The translations under genes and the position numbers were made by a program. Positions 1-9,165 of a stretch of DNA of 23,257 nt are shown here, one piece after another (position 1 is the first letter of the stretch; every line of letters begins with the position of its first letter). This DNA comes from Paramacrobiotus richtersi (taxonomy: Eukaryota > Tardigrada > Eutardigrada > Parachela > Macrobiotidae), in the NCBI GenBank assembly GCA_034698045.1, contig JAQGAU010000848.1, forward strand, positions 1-23,257, read 5' to 3'. Below the pieces are notes generated by a model. That model did not search any database, was not told the DNA's origin, and was given only the letters and a program-made list of their open reading frames with translations.

Positions 1-480
1 CCCTCATTCATGTCCTAACAAGGCCATATTTACCGTTTACTCAGTAAACTATTCAGCCGTTAGTTAGCCTCGCGACACGCTCCTCCTTACGGTAACGACG
101 TCCTCGTCGTTAAAGGTGACCGATCCAAAATATTCGTAAGTACGGTTCGCCCAGACTCGATATACGTGCAATCGAAAATCTGCACATAGTAATCCGTGTC
201 CTTGCTACTCTCCGCCCGTTCAGACACAACATAACTGCCATTGGTACTCAGCAATCATTGATCGGTAGCCATGCGTGTGTTTCCTCTGCTACGCAGAATG
301 GCATCCAGTTCAAAATGCGATCGTCGTTCCACAGGTGTAACCAAATTCAAAGATGACGTAACCGACAACGTTCCATCTTCCAAACAGTAACATTTCCCGT
401 CGCCCAGACACAATCTACTGGCCATTAAAACTCAGCCTGTAATATTCGGATTTCCATGCATGCTCGTCGTTTACTTGTCC
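1..480 (-). other. Decayed, internally duplicated segment, possible coding relic
   Basis: No intact gene is seen. The stretch contains diverged repeats of one unit. TCGTCGTT-initiated segments begin near 104, 321 and 466, and a CAGACACAA...GGCCATT/GCCATT...CTCAGC block occurs at about 221-256 and again at about 405-437. On the minus strand one frame stays open for about 50 codons from an ATG near 424 to a TGA near 269, and then for about 50 more codons. It includes the peptide KDTDYYVQIFDCTYIESG. The broken frame and diverged copies fit the remains of a tandem exon or domain duplication. The family is not recognised, and a non-coding repeat remains possible. Confidence 0.3.
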
Positions 481-567
481 ACGTAACAAACAAATAATAA
501 CCCAAAAGTCGTTAATGCATCTCTTGGTTTAAAAAAGCAAAAGAAATAAATAAAACAAAACACCGGT

Positions 568-712
568 GGCCATTTTTTCAGCTGGCCAGTTAACCAAATA
601 AATAATACAATAGTAGGCCATTGTTTCAGCACTCCAAGTTTGGTAACCAAAATAAAAACACCACAAGAGGCCATTGTTTCAGCTCTCCAAATAACCAAAC
701 AGTTATTACCAC
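568..712. repeat. Three tandem copies of a ~50 bp unit
   Basis: Units start at 568, 616 and 669, each beginning GGCCATT followed by TTTCAGC and then a (T)AACCAAA-rich tail. Spacing is 48 and 53 bp. The unit is AT-rich with no coding signal. It abuts the left copy of the longer direct repeat that follows. Confidence 0.6.
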
Positions 713-729
713 GCACAATGGTTTTTGTT

Positions 730-905
730 AGGACAGATCGCCCTGTACCAGTTATACAACTGCTTATGCTGGCTTCCTCTACCGTCGACGAAGCCATAAC
801 ATTTTTCGCATCGCAACATCACCACGTTTTTGTACTTGCTCTCTTTACGAACGTTGAGCACAAGTCCAGTCTTGGAGACATTCTGACAACGGCAGCGGAC
901 AGACG
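730..905 (+). repeat. Direct repeat, left copy (partner near 3815-3990)
   Basis: About 150 bp align without gaps to the segment near 3815-3965, and further similarity continues after a 6-7 bp length difference. Shared blocks include CCTGTACCAGTTATACA, TTTTCGCATCGCAACA and CCACGTTTTTGT. All six frames are partly open, but over the first 92 aligned bases the substitutions fall about equally on the three codon positions (6, 5 and 5). There is therefore no sign of protein constraint on either strand. Confidence 0.7.
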
Positions 906-1849
906 CCAACATTGTGATACTTTTTTTTGATAGGCTGCCTCCGGCATACACTGTACGGTGGCTGATGTCTCTTCCATTTTGTAAAACGCAATTCTAGTTC
1001 TATCTGAAAGACGTTCACTGTACTTGAAGTTGTAAAATGATATCATACGGTAGTCTAACACAATATCGTAATTTGTACCGTACCGGTATTTTGATTTTCA
1101 GCTTACAACGTTATCCCATGACCGCTTATGCCATACCTCATTTAAACTGCTGCTGTACAATACGCTGTTGCTGAGAGTAAGCGGTATCCGAAGGTGTTAA
1201 TTACCTATAGCCCGAGCAGACCAAATCCCACAATAACGCAAAGCCGAGCGAATCGTGACAAAGGCGATGGTCTGATGGACAAAATGTAGCGAAATCCGAA
1301 ACGCGCTATTGGTACAGCATACCAACATTATTTGCATCGAAGTAGATTCTTATGGTTTGTACTATGCTGTTTATCTGTGCATTCCCCTTGTTCTGTACGG
1401 GTACCCCGGACCCACAACAGTGATATTCAATAGCACACAAAACAGGATCCGCGCTTAATAACCGGTATAATAAAGGCTTCACACTAATTGGAATTTTCAG
1501 ATTAGATGGCCAGACAATGATGAGAGCGCTTTTTTTGACGCAGGTCGAAATTATATTATTTGAAGCACGCTGAGTGCCGTGTTATTGTTATGTAACATTA
1601 CTTTTGCAGACGAATCAGGTGGAAGTATGCTTCCTCAAGATACGTCGCTGAGTTTGCCTCACTAGTATGGACCTTCGAATCAGACCAGTATTGTTTTGTA
1701 AGGTGTTTTTACAGAGCCCCGAAATATCCCGATGATGATTCATTGTTACAGCCGCCCCTGAATGATAACGACTCCATACGAGTGTACATATTGCATGTAT
1801 GTGTGTTGTGTGCATGCTAATTTTTAGTGAGATATTAATCAGTAGCATG

Positions 1850-2585
1850 GATAGGCGGGTACTTATAGTTCATGGTACTACCAGTGGTACTGGTAGTGGT
1901 TCTGGTAACGCTAATGGTACTGGTACTGGTAATGGTTATGGTTATGGTACTGGTAATGGTAATGGTTATGGTTATGGTACTGGTACTGGTTATGGTACTG
2001 GTAGTGGTACTGGTTATGGTACGGGTACTGGTAGTGGTACTGGTTATGGTAGTGGTACTGGTTATGGTAGTGGTATTGGTACTAGTACTGGCAGTGGGCC
2101 GCACCACCAGGCCAAACACATGAACGGACCTCTGTCGACCACAACACTAGATTTACGAATAAAAATCATAGAGGCAAGAAATAATTCCACGTTTGTACAT
2201 AATTGTGCCTAATCCATGGAAGATTTCGTGTGCATTGGTTTCGTGTAAAACATAATACTATAAGTGCAAGCAAGCTGGCACGAGCACCCTCTGTGCATGT
2301 ACGTTTATCCGCGAGAATCAGACACGAAAATTAGCACAGTAATTTTTCATACGCGGTTAGTTAATCGACGCTCACCGAGAGCGTGAAGCTGTAACAAAGT
2401 GTACAAGAATCTAGCTTGCGCACACTGTTTTTACTGTTCAGGAACATATCAAAAAATTTCTGAAAAAAGATACACCTATATTATTTGTTTGTCCGTTCAT
2501 GCGCGCAATAACCGGTTGTCGCGCCATAGGGTGAACAAGCTCAAAGACAGATTCCGCCACCAGAATCTTGATTTTTGTCCAGTTT
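1850..2585 (+). repeat. Inverted repeat, left arm
   Basis: Diverged inverted partner of 2787-3367. Matching blocks, left arm against reverse complement of the right arm, are GGTACT.ATAGTTCATGG (from ~1859), CAACGGACCTCTGTCGA-like sequence (~2121), GCGAGAATCAGAC.CGAAAA (~2311) and TGCGCGCAATAACCGGTTGT (~2500; the partner reads TGACCGG). The arms differ in length through small indels. Similarity extends past every open frame, so the element, not a protein, is what was copied. No transposase is visible. A foldback or MITE-like element is possible, but termini and target-site duplications were not identified. Confidence 0.7.
1870..2098 (+). repeat. GGTNNT low-complexity tract
   Basis: The tract is built almost entirely of GGT alternating with ACT, AGT, TAT or AAT. 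It is open in several frames on both strands and would encode Gly-Thr/Ser/Tyr, Val-Leu or Thr-Ser repeats. It lies inside the left arm of the inverted repeat. Such openness follows from base composition and is not evidence of a gene. Confidence 0.85.
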
Positions 2586-2786
2586 GGTTAGATAACACAC
2601 CATGAAATGCACATGCACATGGTGATGAGGTCGGAGTCAAAAACAATTTGAAAACATTCTTGTGCAATTTTACAAATAATTTTGTAAAAAACATTTTGTG
2701 ATTTCCTGGTCATCCTTTCTGGGTGAAACCGGATCAAAATTTCTAACAAATACTTTCGCATTTATTTATTTATTGCGCAAGCAAAT
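2586..2786. other. Spacer between the inverted-repeat arms
   Basis: AT-rich sequence with no recognisable gene. It includes an ATTT tetranucleotide run near 2759-2773. It is the loop region if the two arms pair. Confidence 0.5.
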
Positions 2787-3367
2787 CGGATGGAAATAAG
2801 GATTTTGATTTCGGAATATATGTTTGAAGTTATCTACCATATTGCGCAACAACCGGTCATTGCGCGCACGAACGGAAAAAGAAATAATGTTGGCCTATCC
2901 TTTTCGAAAATTTTAATATAGTTTTCAACAAGTAAAAACCGTTTTCGAGTCTGATTCTCGCGGAACATCGTTCCCGCTAACAGAACACTTGGCTACACTG
3001 CTTGCAGCTAATATTAAGTTTTACAACAAAGCCTGTGCGCGCGAAATCACCCATGAGTCAGGCACAATTACAACGTGAAATTATTTCTTGCTTCTGTGAT
3101 TTTGTATTGCAAATTTACTGTTGTGATCGACAGAGGTCCGTTGATATGTTTGACCTGGTGGCGCGGCCCACTGCCAGTACCATAACCAGTACCAGTACCA
3201 ATACCCCTACCAGTACCAGTACCAGTACCATTACCACTACCATTACCACTACCACTACTACTGCCATTACCAATACCAGTACCAGAACCAGTACCAGTAC
3301 CAGTACCAGTACCAGAACCAGTACCTGTACCACTGGTAGTACCATGAACTATCAGTACCCTGGATAG
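2787..3367 (-). repeat. Inverted repeat, right arm
   Basis: Reverse-complement partner of the left arm at 1850-2585. It includes the complementary low-complexity tract at about 3168-3345 and the conserved flanks on both sides of that tract. Divergence from the left arm is clear, with scattered substitutions and indels, so the duplication is old. Confidence 0.7.
3168..3345 (-). repeat. ACCNNT/GGTNNT low-complexity tract (inverted copy)
   Basis: Read on the minus strand this is the same GGT-ACT/AGT/AAT series as in the left arm. The plus strand reads CCAGTACCATTACC-type repeats. The copy number of the units differs from the left tract, as expected if simple repeats slipped independently after the inverted duplication. 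Confidence 0.85.
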
Positions 3368-3814
3368 GCACATGACTGCAACAGAAATGCAGGTTCAGGT
3401 TGTGTTGCTCGAGCACAACAGGTATTTTATTCTTTTTTAGGCTCGTATCGTGTACTTACCAAATAATTTTAATTATACCAGCTGGAAAACACGGAACCGA
3501 GTTTAATCGCAAAGTGGTAAACTTATGGGACATTTTAGTGGGGGCGATTCACGGCTCAATCAATCAGCAAATAGAAGTAGACAGCTAGCACAGTCATGGG
3601 TGAAAAACACGCATATTGTAGTCTCTCCTCGCGCGGTGGCTCCATTTATCGTGTTCATCACGTTCTCTTTCTCAAACGGGGATAGTTCTCTTGTTCCCAC
3701 ATGCCACGTGTCAACAGTGTTCAAGGATGGATTGTTGAACGTCGAACTGTTGAGTTCAAGTCGTCCGTGTTCCGTAACCGAGAACCTCGATACTGCGACA
3801 TGTGTTTTGTGCGG

Positions 3815-3990
3815 ATAGAGCGTCCTGTACCAGTTATACAGCTTCTTTTGTTGGGTTTCTCCACCGTTGCCGAAGACAATGCAGTTTTCGCATCGCAACA
3901 GGACCACGTTTTTGTGCGGACAGGCACGGTCAGCGTAGAAAACAAGTTCGACTTTGAGCACGTCCTCACAACGACAGCTGTGTGCGGACA
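3815..3990 (+). repeat. Direct repeat, right copy (partner near 730-905)
   Basis: Same orientation as the left copy. With it, this copy brackets the inverted repeat, giving a direct repeat, inverted arms, direct repeat arrangement about 3.3 kb long. Minus-strand open frames here contain CxC and CxxC patterns that look protein-like. The even spread of substitutions over codon positions between the two copies argues against coding. Confidence 0.7.
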
Positions 3991-4171
3991 GACCCCAACG
4001 TGTCGATACATTGTTTTCATGGTCTTGCCCCAACATTCTCCAAACGCACGTCTGTCACACAAACACCAAACTAGTGTGAAGTTCCATTAAGTACTTGTAT
4101 TCCACGCAAGATGTTTGCCGTCCTTTTAATTGTCAAATATACAAGATTACAAGAGCGTGCGGACATTGAAA

Positions 4172-4759
4172 TTAATTAACATAAGGCCCCTGTCGGGGCC
4201 GAATCACAGAAAAAACATCATCCAAGTTAGCCGAAGGCGCTGCTGTGCCCATTATGGCCATCGCATTGGCCCGTTGTAATTCTACACTTATACGTTGGTA
4301 AATGAACTCTTTCGATCGCTTTTCGCCAGTTTCCTGGTGGATTTTCTTGGCCAGGATGGACAGCAGACGGTGCGCTTCCGGTCCCCACGGTCCAAAGGTT
4401 TCGAAAGCCAGCGGACAGAACAGGTAGTCCCCCATGATGCACTGGTATTTCGTAATTTTCGCCTGTTCAGCCTGTATCGCCGCTGCGCCCGCTTTCTTTG
4501 ATGTCGCTCCAAGGTAAGTGATTGCTACGGTGCATCTACGCGTTGCATCCCAAGTCAGCATTTTCCCCCGCTCCCAGGGTGCCAGCGTGACCCCGTCCGG
4601 TCGTTTCCCGTCGTTACGCGAAATGCCCGGTGGCTCCAGTTCTGTTTCATATCCCGCTGACGAAAACGCCCGCTTAACCACAGCGTTCAGGGTAGCGTGT
4701 GCCTTTTTTCGTCCCGCGCTTTTTCTGCAGCTCAAAGCATGGTAGCCTCGTGTCGATGA
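4172..4759 (-). mobile_element. Fragment of a retroelement-associated C-terminal domain
   Basis: The frame is open from about 4759 to a TAA at 4172 and gives about 195 residues. It has no ATG at its start, and an in-frame stop lies just upstream, so it looks 5' truncated. Visible motifs in order are LSCRKSAGRKKAHATLN, LEPPGISRNDGKRPDGVTL, GKMLTWDAT, AGAAAIQAEQAKITKY, FETFGPWGPEAHRLL and the basic tail QRISVELQRANAMAIMGTA. This combination matches, from memory, the domain downstream of reverse transcriptase in many invertebrate retroelement proteins. The spaced RPDG...WDAT acidic residues could belong to a nuclease-like fold (inference). Reverse transcriptase itself is absent. GC content is visibly higher than in the surrounding DNA, and the frame has no breaks, so insertion was fairly recent or the fragment is under selection. 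Confidence 0.65.
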
Positions 4760-5192
4760 TTATATGTCACGTTTCAATTGTAATTGCTAATTTAATCACG
4801 ATTGTTTTAACTGGCAAGAGAAATTACAAGCGTTAAATTTCCCACGAAGTCCAACTGCGGGTAGGTGCAGTTGCGGCGTATAATTTATAAGAGTTACGGC
4901 ATGCGCAGAAGCTTTACTTGTTAGCATTACACAGGCAGATGGACTGCTAGCCTGCTAATATTACAATACTCCTTACAGGTACACTATAAGGAGTATTGAG
5001 TAAGGAGTAGCACATCTACAAGACTATCCGTTCATCATGCATACATATTTATTACGTTTTGCTGTTACTAGAGCACCGCAGCAATATGGCATCTCAATTA
5101 TTCCGCAACCTTTCAACTATAATGTTATAGATAATTTGAAACCCAATTCAGCAGTTGCTGTTTGACTTTCGTCAGTAGTATTCTGGGTGCAG
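4760..5192. other. Intergenic or intronic stretch
   Basis: No convincing exon is seen. It contains a hairpin at 4965-4997. A short open frame (5038-5163, about 41 codons from an ATG) is too short and unsupported to call. It may be intron or upstream DNA of the plus-strand receptor-like gene. Confidence 0.4.
4965..4997. repeat. Perfect 11 bp inverted repeat (hairpin)
   Basis: AATACTCCTTA at 4965-4975 is exactly reverse-complemented by TAAGGAGTATT at 4987-4997, with an 11-base loop. A third partial copy, TAAGGAGTA, follows at about 5001-5009. The function is unknown; a small transposon terminus or RNA hairpin are possibilities. Confidence 0.7.
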
Positions 5193-5236
5193 ATTATTCA
5201 TACGAGTAATGAAGTCGGTGTTTGCGATCTGGAATG
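5193..5236 (+). other. Candidate upstream exon of the receptor-like gene
   Basis: Bases 5193-5236 follow a CAG-type acceptor (GGGTGCAG) and precede a weak GT donor (GTTATG). They encode LFIRVMKSVFAIWN in a frame whose phase (1) fits the next exon at 5324 through an 87 bp intron. The peptide is amphipathic, as expected of helix 3 of a ligand-binding domain, and contains an ATG at 5212. The short length and poor donor make this tentative. Confidence 0.25.
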
Positions 5237-5323
5237 GTTATGATATGCAATGGTTATATATGATACTTTCAACAATGACGATAAGCAAAACGGTATAATA
5301 CTAGGAAACCTGTCCATTTATAG

Positions 5324-6792
5324 CGGAAAAGGAGCTTCAGCGAAGGAAAGACATTATCCGCCGATGGACTGGAAAGCAAGAACGAGTGAAGATTCTTGAC
5401 GAAAGTGTTTCCATGTTCACTCTGCTAACATCGGCACGAATGGCTAGCAAAAAGTATGCCGTGGACAATCAAGGAAGCATTGTTGGTTCTCAGTTGCCAA
5501 TATACGGGAATATCCTTTACAGTAAGACAACATTCATTATATGCCCGTGAATTTCACGGTTGTCGGTGCAACCCGAGAGGGTAGGTGAGATTGGTAAGTT
5601 TTATAGGTTTTATTGGTTTTATATTTAATAATTAATAATTAGCTTATATGAGTTACTGTTTAGTCTATTCAAAAAGTGGTTTTATTGGTTTTATCGGTTT
5701 TTCGGTTTCTGTCCCATTTCTCGTCTACAGTGCAACCCGACGGCAAGAATAAAACTTGTTATAATGGACCATCAGTCTCGGCGTGGCACTGCATTATTTG
5801 TGGCTGCTTTGTTTGATATAACAAATATATAACAACAAGATATTAATATCTATACTTGCTGTTTACAACTTATTCGACTTTCTGGTCAATTAGGCTGTAC
5901 ATACTGGCCATCGTTATAGTCTTAACCGCAGACTATAATTATTATGTACTCGTTTGGAATTACTGTGCAATTAAAGGCAATGAAATAACGGTAACTGTAC
6001 AAGAAAAGGTCATTTAAGGTTTCGAGTGTTTCTGTGTTTAACCACATAATGTACGCTACAAAGCCGTCAATGTGTCTTGTTTTTCACGAAACATCCATCC
6101 AAAAAAACCAGTCATGCATTTGTTGCAATTGTAAATTCGTACTCATCGCTTCAGACGCGTTGCAGGTTTGATTGTAATGGGAGGTGGCATATCCTATGAT
6201 GAAAAGACGAAGGATGGAAATATTATGATCAATGATCCTGAGAACATCAATAAGATTACGGAGTTATTTAACCAGCTGAGGCATATCGTTCTAGATGGTA
6301 CGTTGTCTTTAGATATAGCAGATCGTATTGGATAACGATCCGTTTTTCGTTTCAGAGATATTCGCAAGACGTCAGCTAAGACGCAACAATTCCCATTTTA
6401 CCATGTCGCCAGTTTCGCCAATGAGTTCTCGCCTCAGATTTAACTTTCACAGTTTTGGTAATACGTTATCGGCTTTATAAACAAAATTGTATAATGGTGA
6501 AAACTTGTGAAACAAATCAGTAATCGTATTCCAGCTCCTCTGATGCATAAAACGGGAGCGGACGGAAGTGCCATTCAACGCCTCATGAGTCTGGCTTCGC
6601 AGACAGCTGCCCTGGGAATGGATTTGTACAGTCACATAGTTGGTCAATCGACGACAACATTAGGTATTATAGCTACGGCACATGTATTCGCGTAAACAAC
6701 ATTCGGTGAACCGAAATATTTTTCTTACGTTTCTAGCGGGTTTCATGCTGGACTGGAACATCGCGGACGACTTAACAGAGTTCATGTTCTGA
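5324..6792 (+). CDS. Spliced gene, 3' part; putative divergent nuclear-receptor ligand-binding domain
   Basis: Five exons are supported by GT..AG borders and a uniform phase-1 frame: 5324-5521, 6166-6297, 6356-6457, 6535-6663 and 6737-6792 (stop TGA). About 204 residues are visible. Exon 1 has a charged segment (KELQRRKDIIRRWTGKQERV), then KILDESVSMFTLLTSARMAS and KKYAVDNQGSIVG. This resembles the helix 4-5 and beta-turn region of NR1-type ligand-binding domains (DQ..LLK...E...L..A..Y......I). Exon 2 carries DPENINKITELFNQLRHIVL, exon 4 RLMSLASQTAALGMDLYSHI (helix 10/11-like), and the last exon ends DDLTEFMF, matching the AF-2 pattern of two hydrophobics, X, Glu, two hydrophobics. No zinc-finger DNA-binding domain was found upstream in the window. 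Coding status is strong; family assignment is tentative. The gene is convergent with hydrolase copy A. Confidence 0.6.
5545..5559. promoter_or_regulatory. 15 bp palindrome in an intron of the receptor-like gene
   Basis: CCGTGAATTTCACGG has perfect 7 bp arms around one central base. It lies 24 bp after the donor of the exon ending at 5521. The arms closely resemble the palindrome over the stop codon of three hydrolase copies (CCCGTGAATCACGGG). It could be a dimer-binding site, or chance. Confidence 0.4.
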
Positions 6793-7289
6793 TTTACGTG
6801 ATTTTGCTTTTTGTGGGATAGCTATAGACATCTACAGAATGATATGGGCAATGAGTTGCCGCTTCATGCCGTCACCATACGTGTTATATTTCCAGTTGTC
6901 TGTAATGATCGCACTTGTCAGTGAGCTCTTGTTGTTACAGCGGTTTGTTTATTTTTTTCCGGCGATGCCAATCATGAATCTTGTTAAACGTACAACTTTT
7001 CACGAAAAAACTAAATATTACGACTTTCATAACACAATTAGATAATACAACTATGCAACCAAGTGTCACGCATCTAACTACTGATTTACCCTGGTGGCGT
7101 TTTATCATGACAGCCTGCAGTTTTGCTATGTTAATTACAGTGCCCTAAAACCACATAATATGGTTATAATCATAAGGCAAAAGGCGGCAATTGTAAAGCG
7201 ACACTACACAAAGAAGCCCATGTATACTTTGTATTGCCATTTAGTTTGTGCATATATACATAAATGGGCTAATATATCAAAAATTAAGT
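6793..7289. other. Convergent intergenic region
   Basis: It lies between the stop of the plus-strand receptor-like gene and the 3' flank of hydrolase copy A. It presumably holds the 3' UTR of the receptor-like gene, but no canonical AATAAA signal was found on the plus strand. No other gene is seen. Confidence 0.4.
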
Positions 7290-7575
7290 GCAGTTGGAAA
7301 CGAAAATGATGACGAACACCGTTGAGAAGTGCAGTTTCCAGTAACATAAACGATATCCAAATGTTCTCTCATTAGCATTGTCAGTAGCCAACGATATTAC
7401 ATTGTATTCCGCGTGAATTATTACTAAGTCTGTACTAAAATTTGCAATACGCAGACAAACCTTTGCTCCCATACCAGCGTACTAATTAATGGAAAATCAA
7501 AAGCCATTGGTTAATCAGAATCCAAGCCAGTTAGTAACCAAAGCAGTAACGACACATTATAAAGAAATATCGGTT
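7290..7575. repeat. 3' flank of hydrolase copy A, shared with other copies
   Basis: Contains AGTGCAGTT...AACATAAACGAT...CCAAATG, followed by an AATACGCA block and an AATCAAAAGCC block. The same ordered blocks are found downstream of copies C (about 10860-11090) and E (about 14340-14565), with shorter parts near 9080-9105 and 15555-15615. This marks the left end of the repeating unit. No open reading frame is conserved among the copies. Confidence 0.6.
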
Positions 7576-7590
7576 CCCGTGAATCACGGG
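7576..7590. promoter_or_regulatory. 15 bp palindrome overlapping the stop codon of copy A
   Basis: CCCGTGAATCACGGG has perfect 7 bp arms and one central base. The TGA stop of copy A lies inside it (7584-7586). The identical sequence covers the stops of copies C (11144-11158) and F (15663-15677), and is absent in B. Confidence 0.55.
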
Positions 7591-7982
7591 CCATGATAGA
7601 ACTGGTGATCACCAATCTTGCGTCCCTGGCTACAGTTGGCGGTCCAGCCCGGATAACCTTCTTTATCCGGATTGTTATAATGGTCCGCTCCTCCTGACGG
7701 ATCGGAATGGTCGTAGACAGTGGGCAGCCAGCGATCGATGGCTTCAGCGGCACGCGGTTCGTTCATTTCGATATCACGGCGCCCATTCCAGCATTCGAAC
7801 TGTCCAGGTTTGCGGCAGACATCTTCAATGCGGTTGCCGCCCCAGTAGTCACGGTTCTTGTCCGCTCGGTTCTTAATCACCCATGCTACGGCGCGTTGAC
7901 CTTCTTCGGGCTCTCCGCGGGCCTCTTCATAGACAGTCTTCTTCAAGGTCTGGTATTCGCCTGAATCTTTATTCAGAGGCAT
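7584..7982 (-). CDS. SleB-family cell-wall hydrolase-like protein, copy A
   Basis: Single-domain protein of 132 residues from the ATG at 7982. An ATG four codons upstream lies across the predicted intron acceptor, so the inner one is chosen. The family (Hydrolase_2, typified by Bacillus SleB) cleaves peptidoglycan with a glutamate near the N-terminus. Here YEEARGEPEEGQRAVAWVIK supplies the family's EARGEP and AV..VI.NR signature, followed by YWGGNRIEDV, FECWNGR, GGADHYNNP and the C-terminal GRKIGDHQFYHG block. No signal peptide is encoded, and the non-coding first exon adds none. Cysteines occur in CRKPGQFEC and in NCSQGRK. Copy A pairs with pseudogene E (both start MPLN). Activity on bacterial walls is inferred from the family only. 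Confidence 0.85.
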   Translation of the reverse strand: MPLNKDSGEYQTLKKTVYEEARGEPEEGQRAVAWVIKNRADKNRDYWGGNRIEDVCRKPGQFECWNGRRDIEMNEPRAAEAIDRWLPTVYDHSDPSGGADHYNNPDKEGYPGWTANCSQGRKIGDHQFYHGP

Positions 7983-7988
7983 TTTCTG

Positions 7989-8277
7989 CTGCATTACAAC
8001 ATTTACGTAAGTGTCGTTCGCTAGGATATTTCAGTACAATTTTATGGTGACCTTTTGTAGCGTCTAGTCTTACAAGTGCTGAATCTGGTCAAAATTCAAA
8101 TTATGTGTTGACCTTTAGCATGACAAAAGCAATATTACTTACCGTTATGAGGAGTCGAATGTCGTCAATTCCACTGCTGAATTTAAATCTTCCGGTCAAG
8201 AATTCCAGTATAAGTTTCCTCACACTGAAAGAAATTATGGGTATTTTGTGCAGCGTCTTTCCGCGCTTATATATATG
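7989..8277 (-). promoter_or_regulatory. Copy A promoter, non-coding exon 1 and 5'UTR intron
   Basis: On the minus strand a TATA box (TATATATAAG, 8268-8277) is followed by GCGCGG. Exon 1 then runs to the donor CATAACG|GTAAG (exon edge 8143). The intron (7989-8142) ends in GCAG just before the ATG. Within the intron, AAAGGTCA occurs twice on the minus strand (8048-8055 and 8109-8116). This is the octamer recognised by NR4A/HR38-type monomeric nuclear receptors. Confidence 0.65.
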
Positions 8278-8280
8278 CAG

Positions 8281-9165
8281 TGTATAAAGGTGGGTCGTAA
8301 AACCTTATCGTCGCGATTAATATTGTTACTCACTAATGAAATATGTCGATTTGCTCTTATGCGAGTAATTCTGTATTCGTACACATGGGTCGAAGCTCGT
8401 AATCTGACGCAAAGTGAAATCACTGCTGCAGTAAGAGATTGGTCATAATTATTATGATCACATGTACATATGCATGCATCTATGACGAGTCAGATGATCC
8501 CTTCGCATTAATTGTAAGGCGTGATATTATATGCCGAGAGCAATGTTCCTTTCGATCGATATCATCGACGGATGTCCTGTTGGTTATTTTATTGAACTTT
8601 TGAAGGCAATGTTTAGGTCGTAATATCAGTCGATGCTCTTATTAGGCCGTAAAAGAGGGATCGTCTCTCGAAGTTCGTTTGCTGTTACAACTTCGTTAAA
8701 TTAAAACTATCATTTTTGCCGTCATAAAATAGCATACGTAGATATCTCGCTTAGTATATATGGTGTGGAAATAGAAACTTACGTACTGTTCCTGAATGAA
8801 GAAAATGCATTTACAAATCGGCCAGATTGTCTTGAAAACTAACATTGTAAGTAAATAAAGTGTTTGCTGTCAGCTACCTTTCGCACATTTTTTATGACAG
8901 TAATAAAATCTGAATCAAAAACACAGTGCAATCCTTTGCAGATTAGTGTCTTGTAGATTTTAGGCTTGTGCATGGCGCTTCTTTTATTTATGTACCAAAA
9001 TCGAACATTTTAATGCAAAACACTACTTAAAGTATAGAAAAATTCCTAATAGGCAAATTAATAACCATGCACTTGCTTCGATGCTAGCGCAAATCAAAAA
9101 CCAAGATAATCCATGCCAGTATCATTAACTTTTGTTGCGCCCAGTGGTGATTAGGGATGAACTGA
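8281..9165. other. Intergenic DNA between copies A and B
   Basis: No gene is seen. Bases 8470-8630 match 15390-15520 upstream of pseudogene E (shared TATGACGAGTC, GCGTGATAT and ATGTTTAGGT/GCGTTTAGGT blocks), which supports block duplication of A with E. The right end (~9080-9110, CTTGCTTCGATGCTAGCGCA) is the shared 3' flank of copy B. Confidence 0.5.

Noticed and set aside
568..712. CRISPR-like array
   Set aside because: Only three imperfect units, with no constant repeat and unique spacer pattern, in a eukaryotic setting.
1799..2212. 137-residue plus-strand open frame rich in Gly-Thr/Ser/Tyr repeats
   Set aside because: Openness is due to the GGTNNT tract, which is open in several frames. 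Similarity to the inverted copy extends well beyond the frame into non-coding DNA.
3068..3373. 101-residue minus-strand open frame with the same repeat type
   Set aside because: It is the inverted-repeat counterpart of the previous case; simple repeat composition explains it.
3560..4036. 158-residue minus-strand frame with CxC and CxxC pattern
   Set aside because: Compared with its repeat partner near 730, substitutions are spread evenly over codon positions, and competing frames are equally open.
4733..4735. TTG codon as a start for the retroelement fragment
   Set aside because: Eukaryotic genes rarely start at TTG, and the family motif extends upstream of it. The fragment is better seen as 5' truncated.
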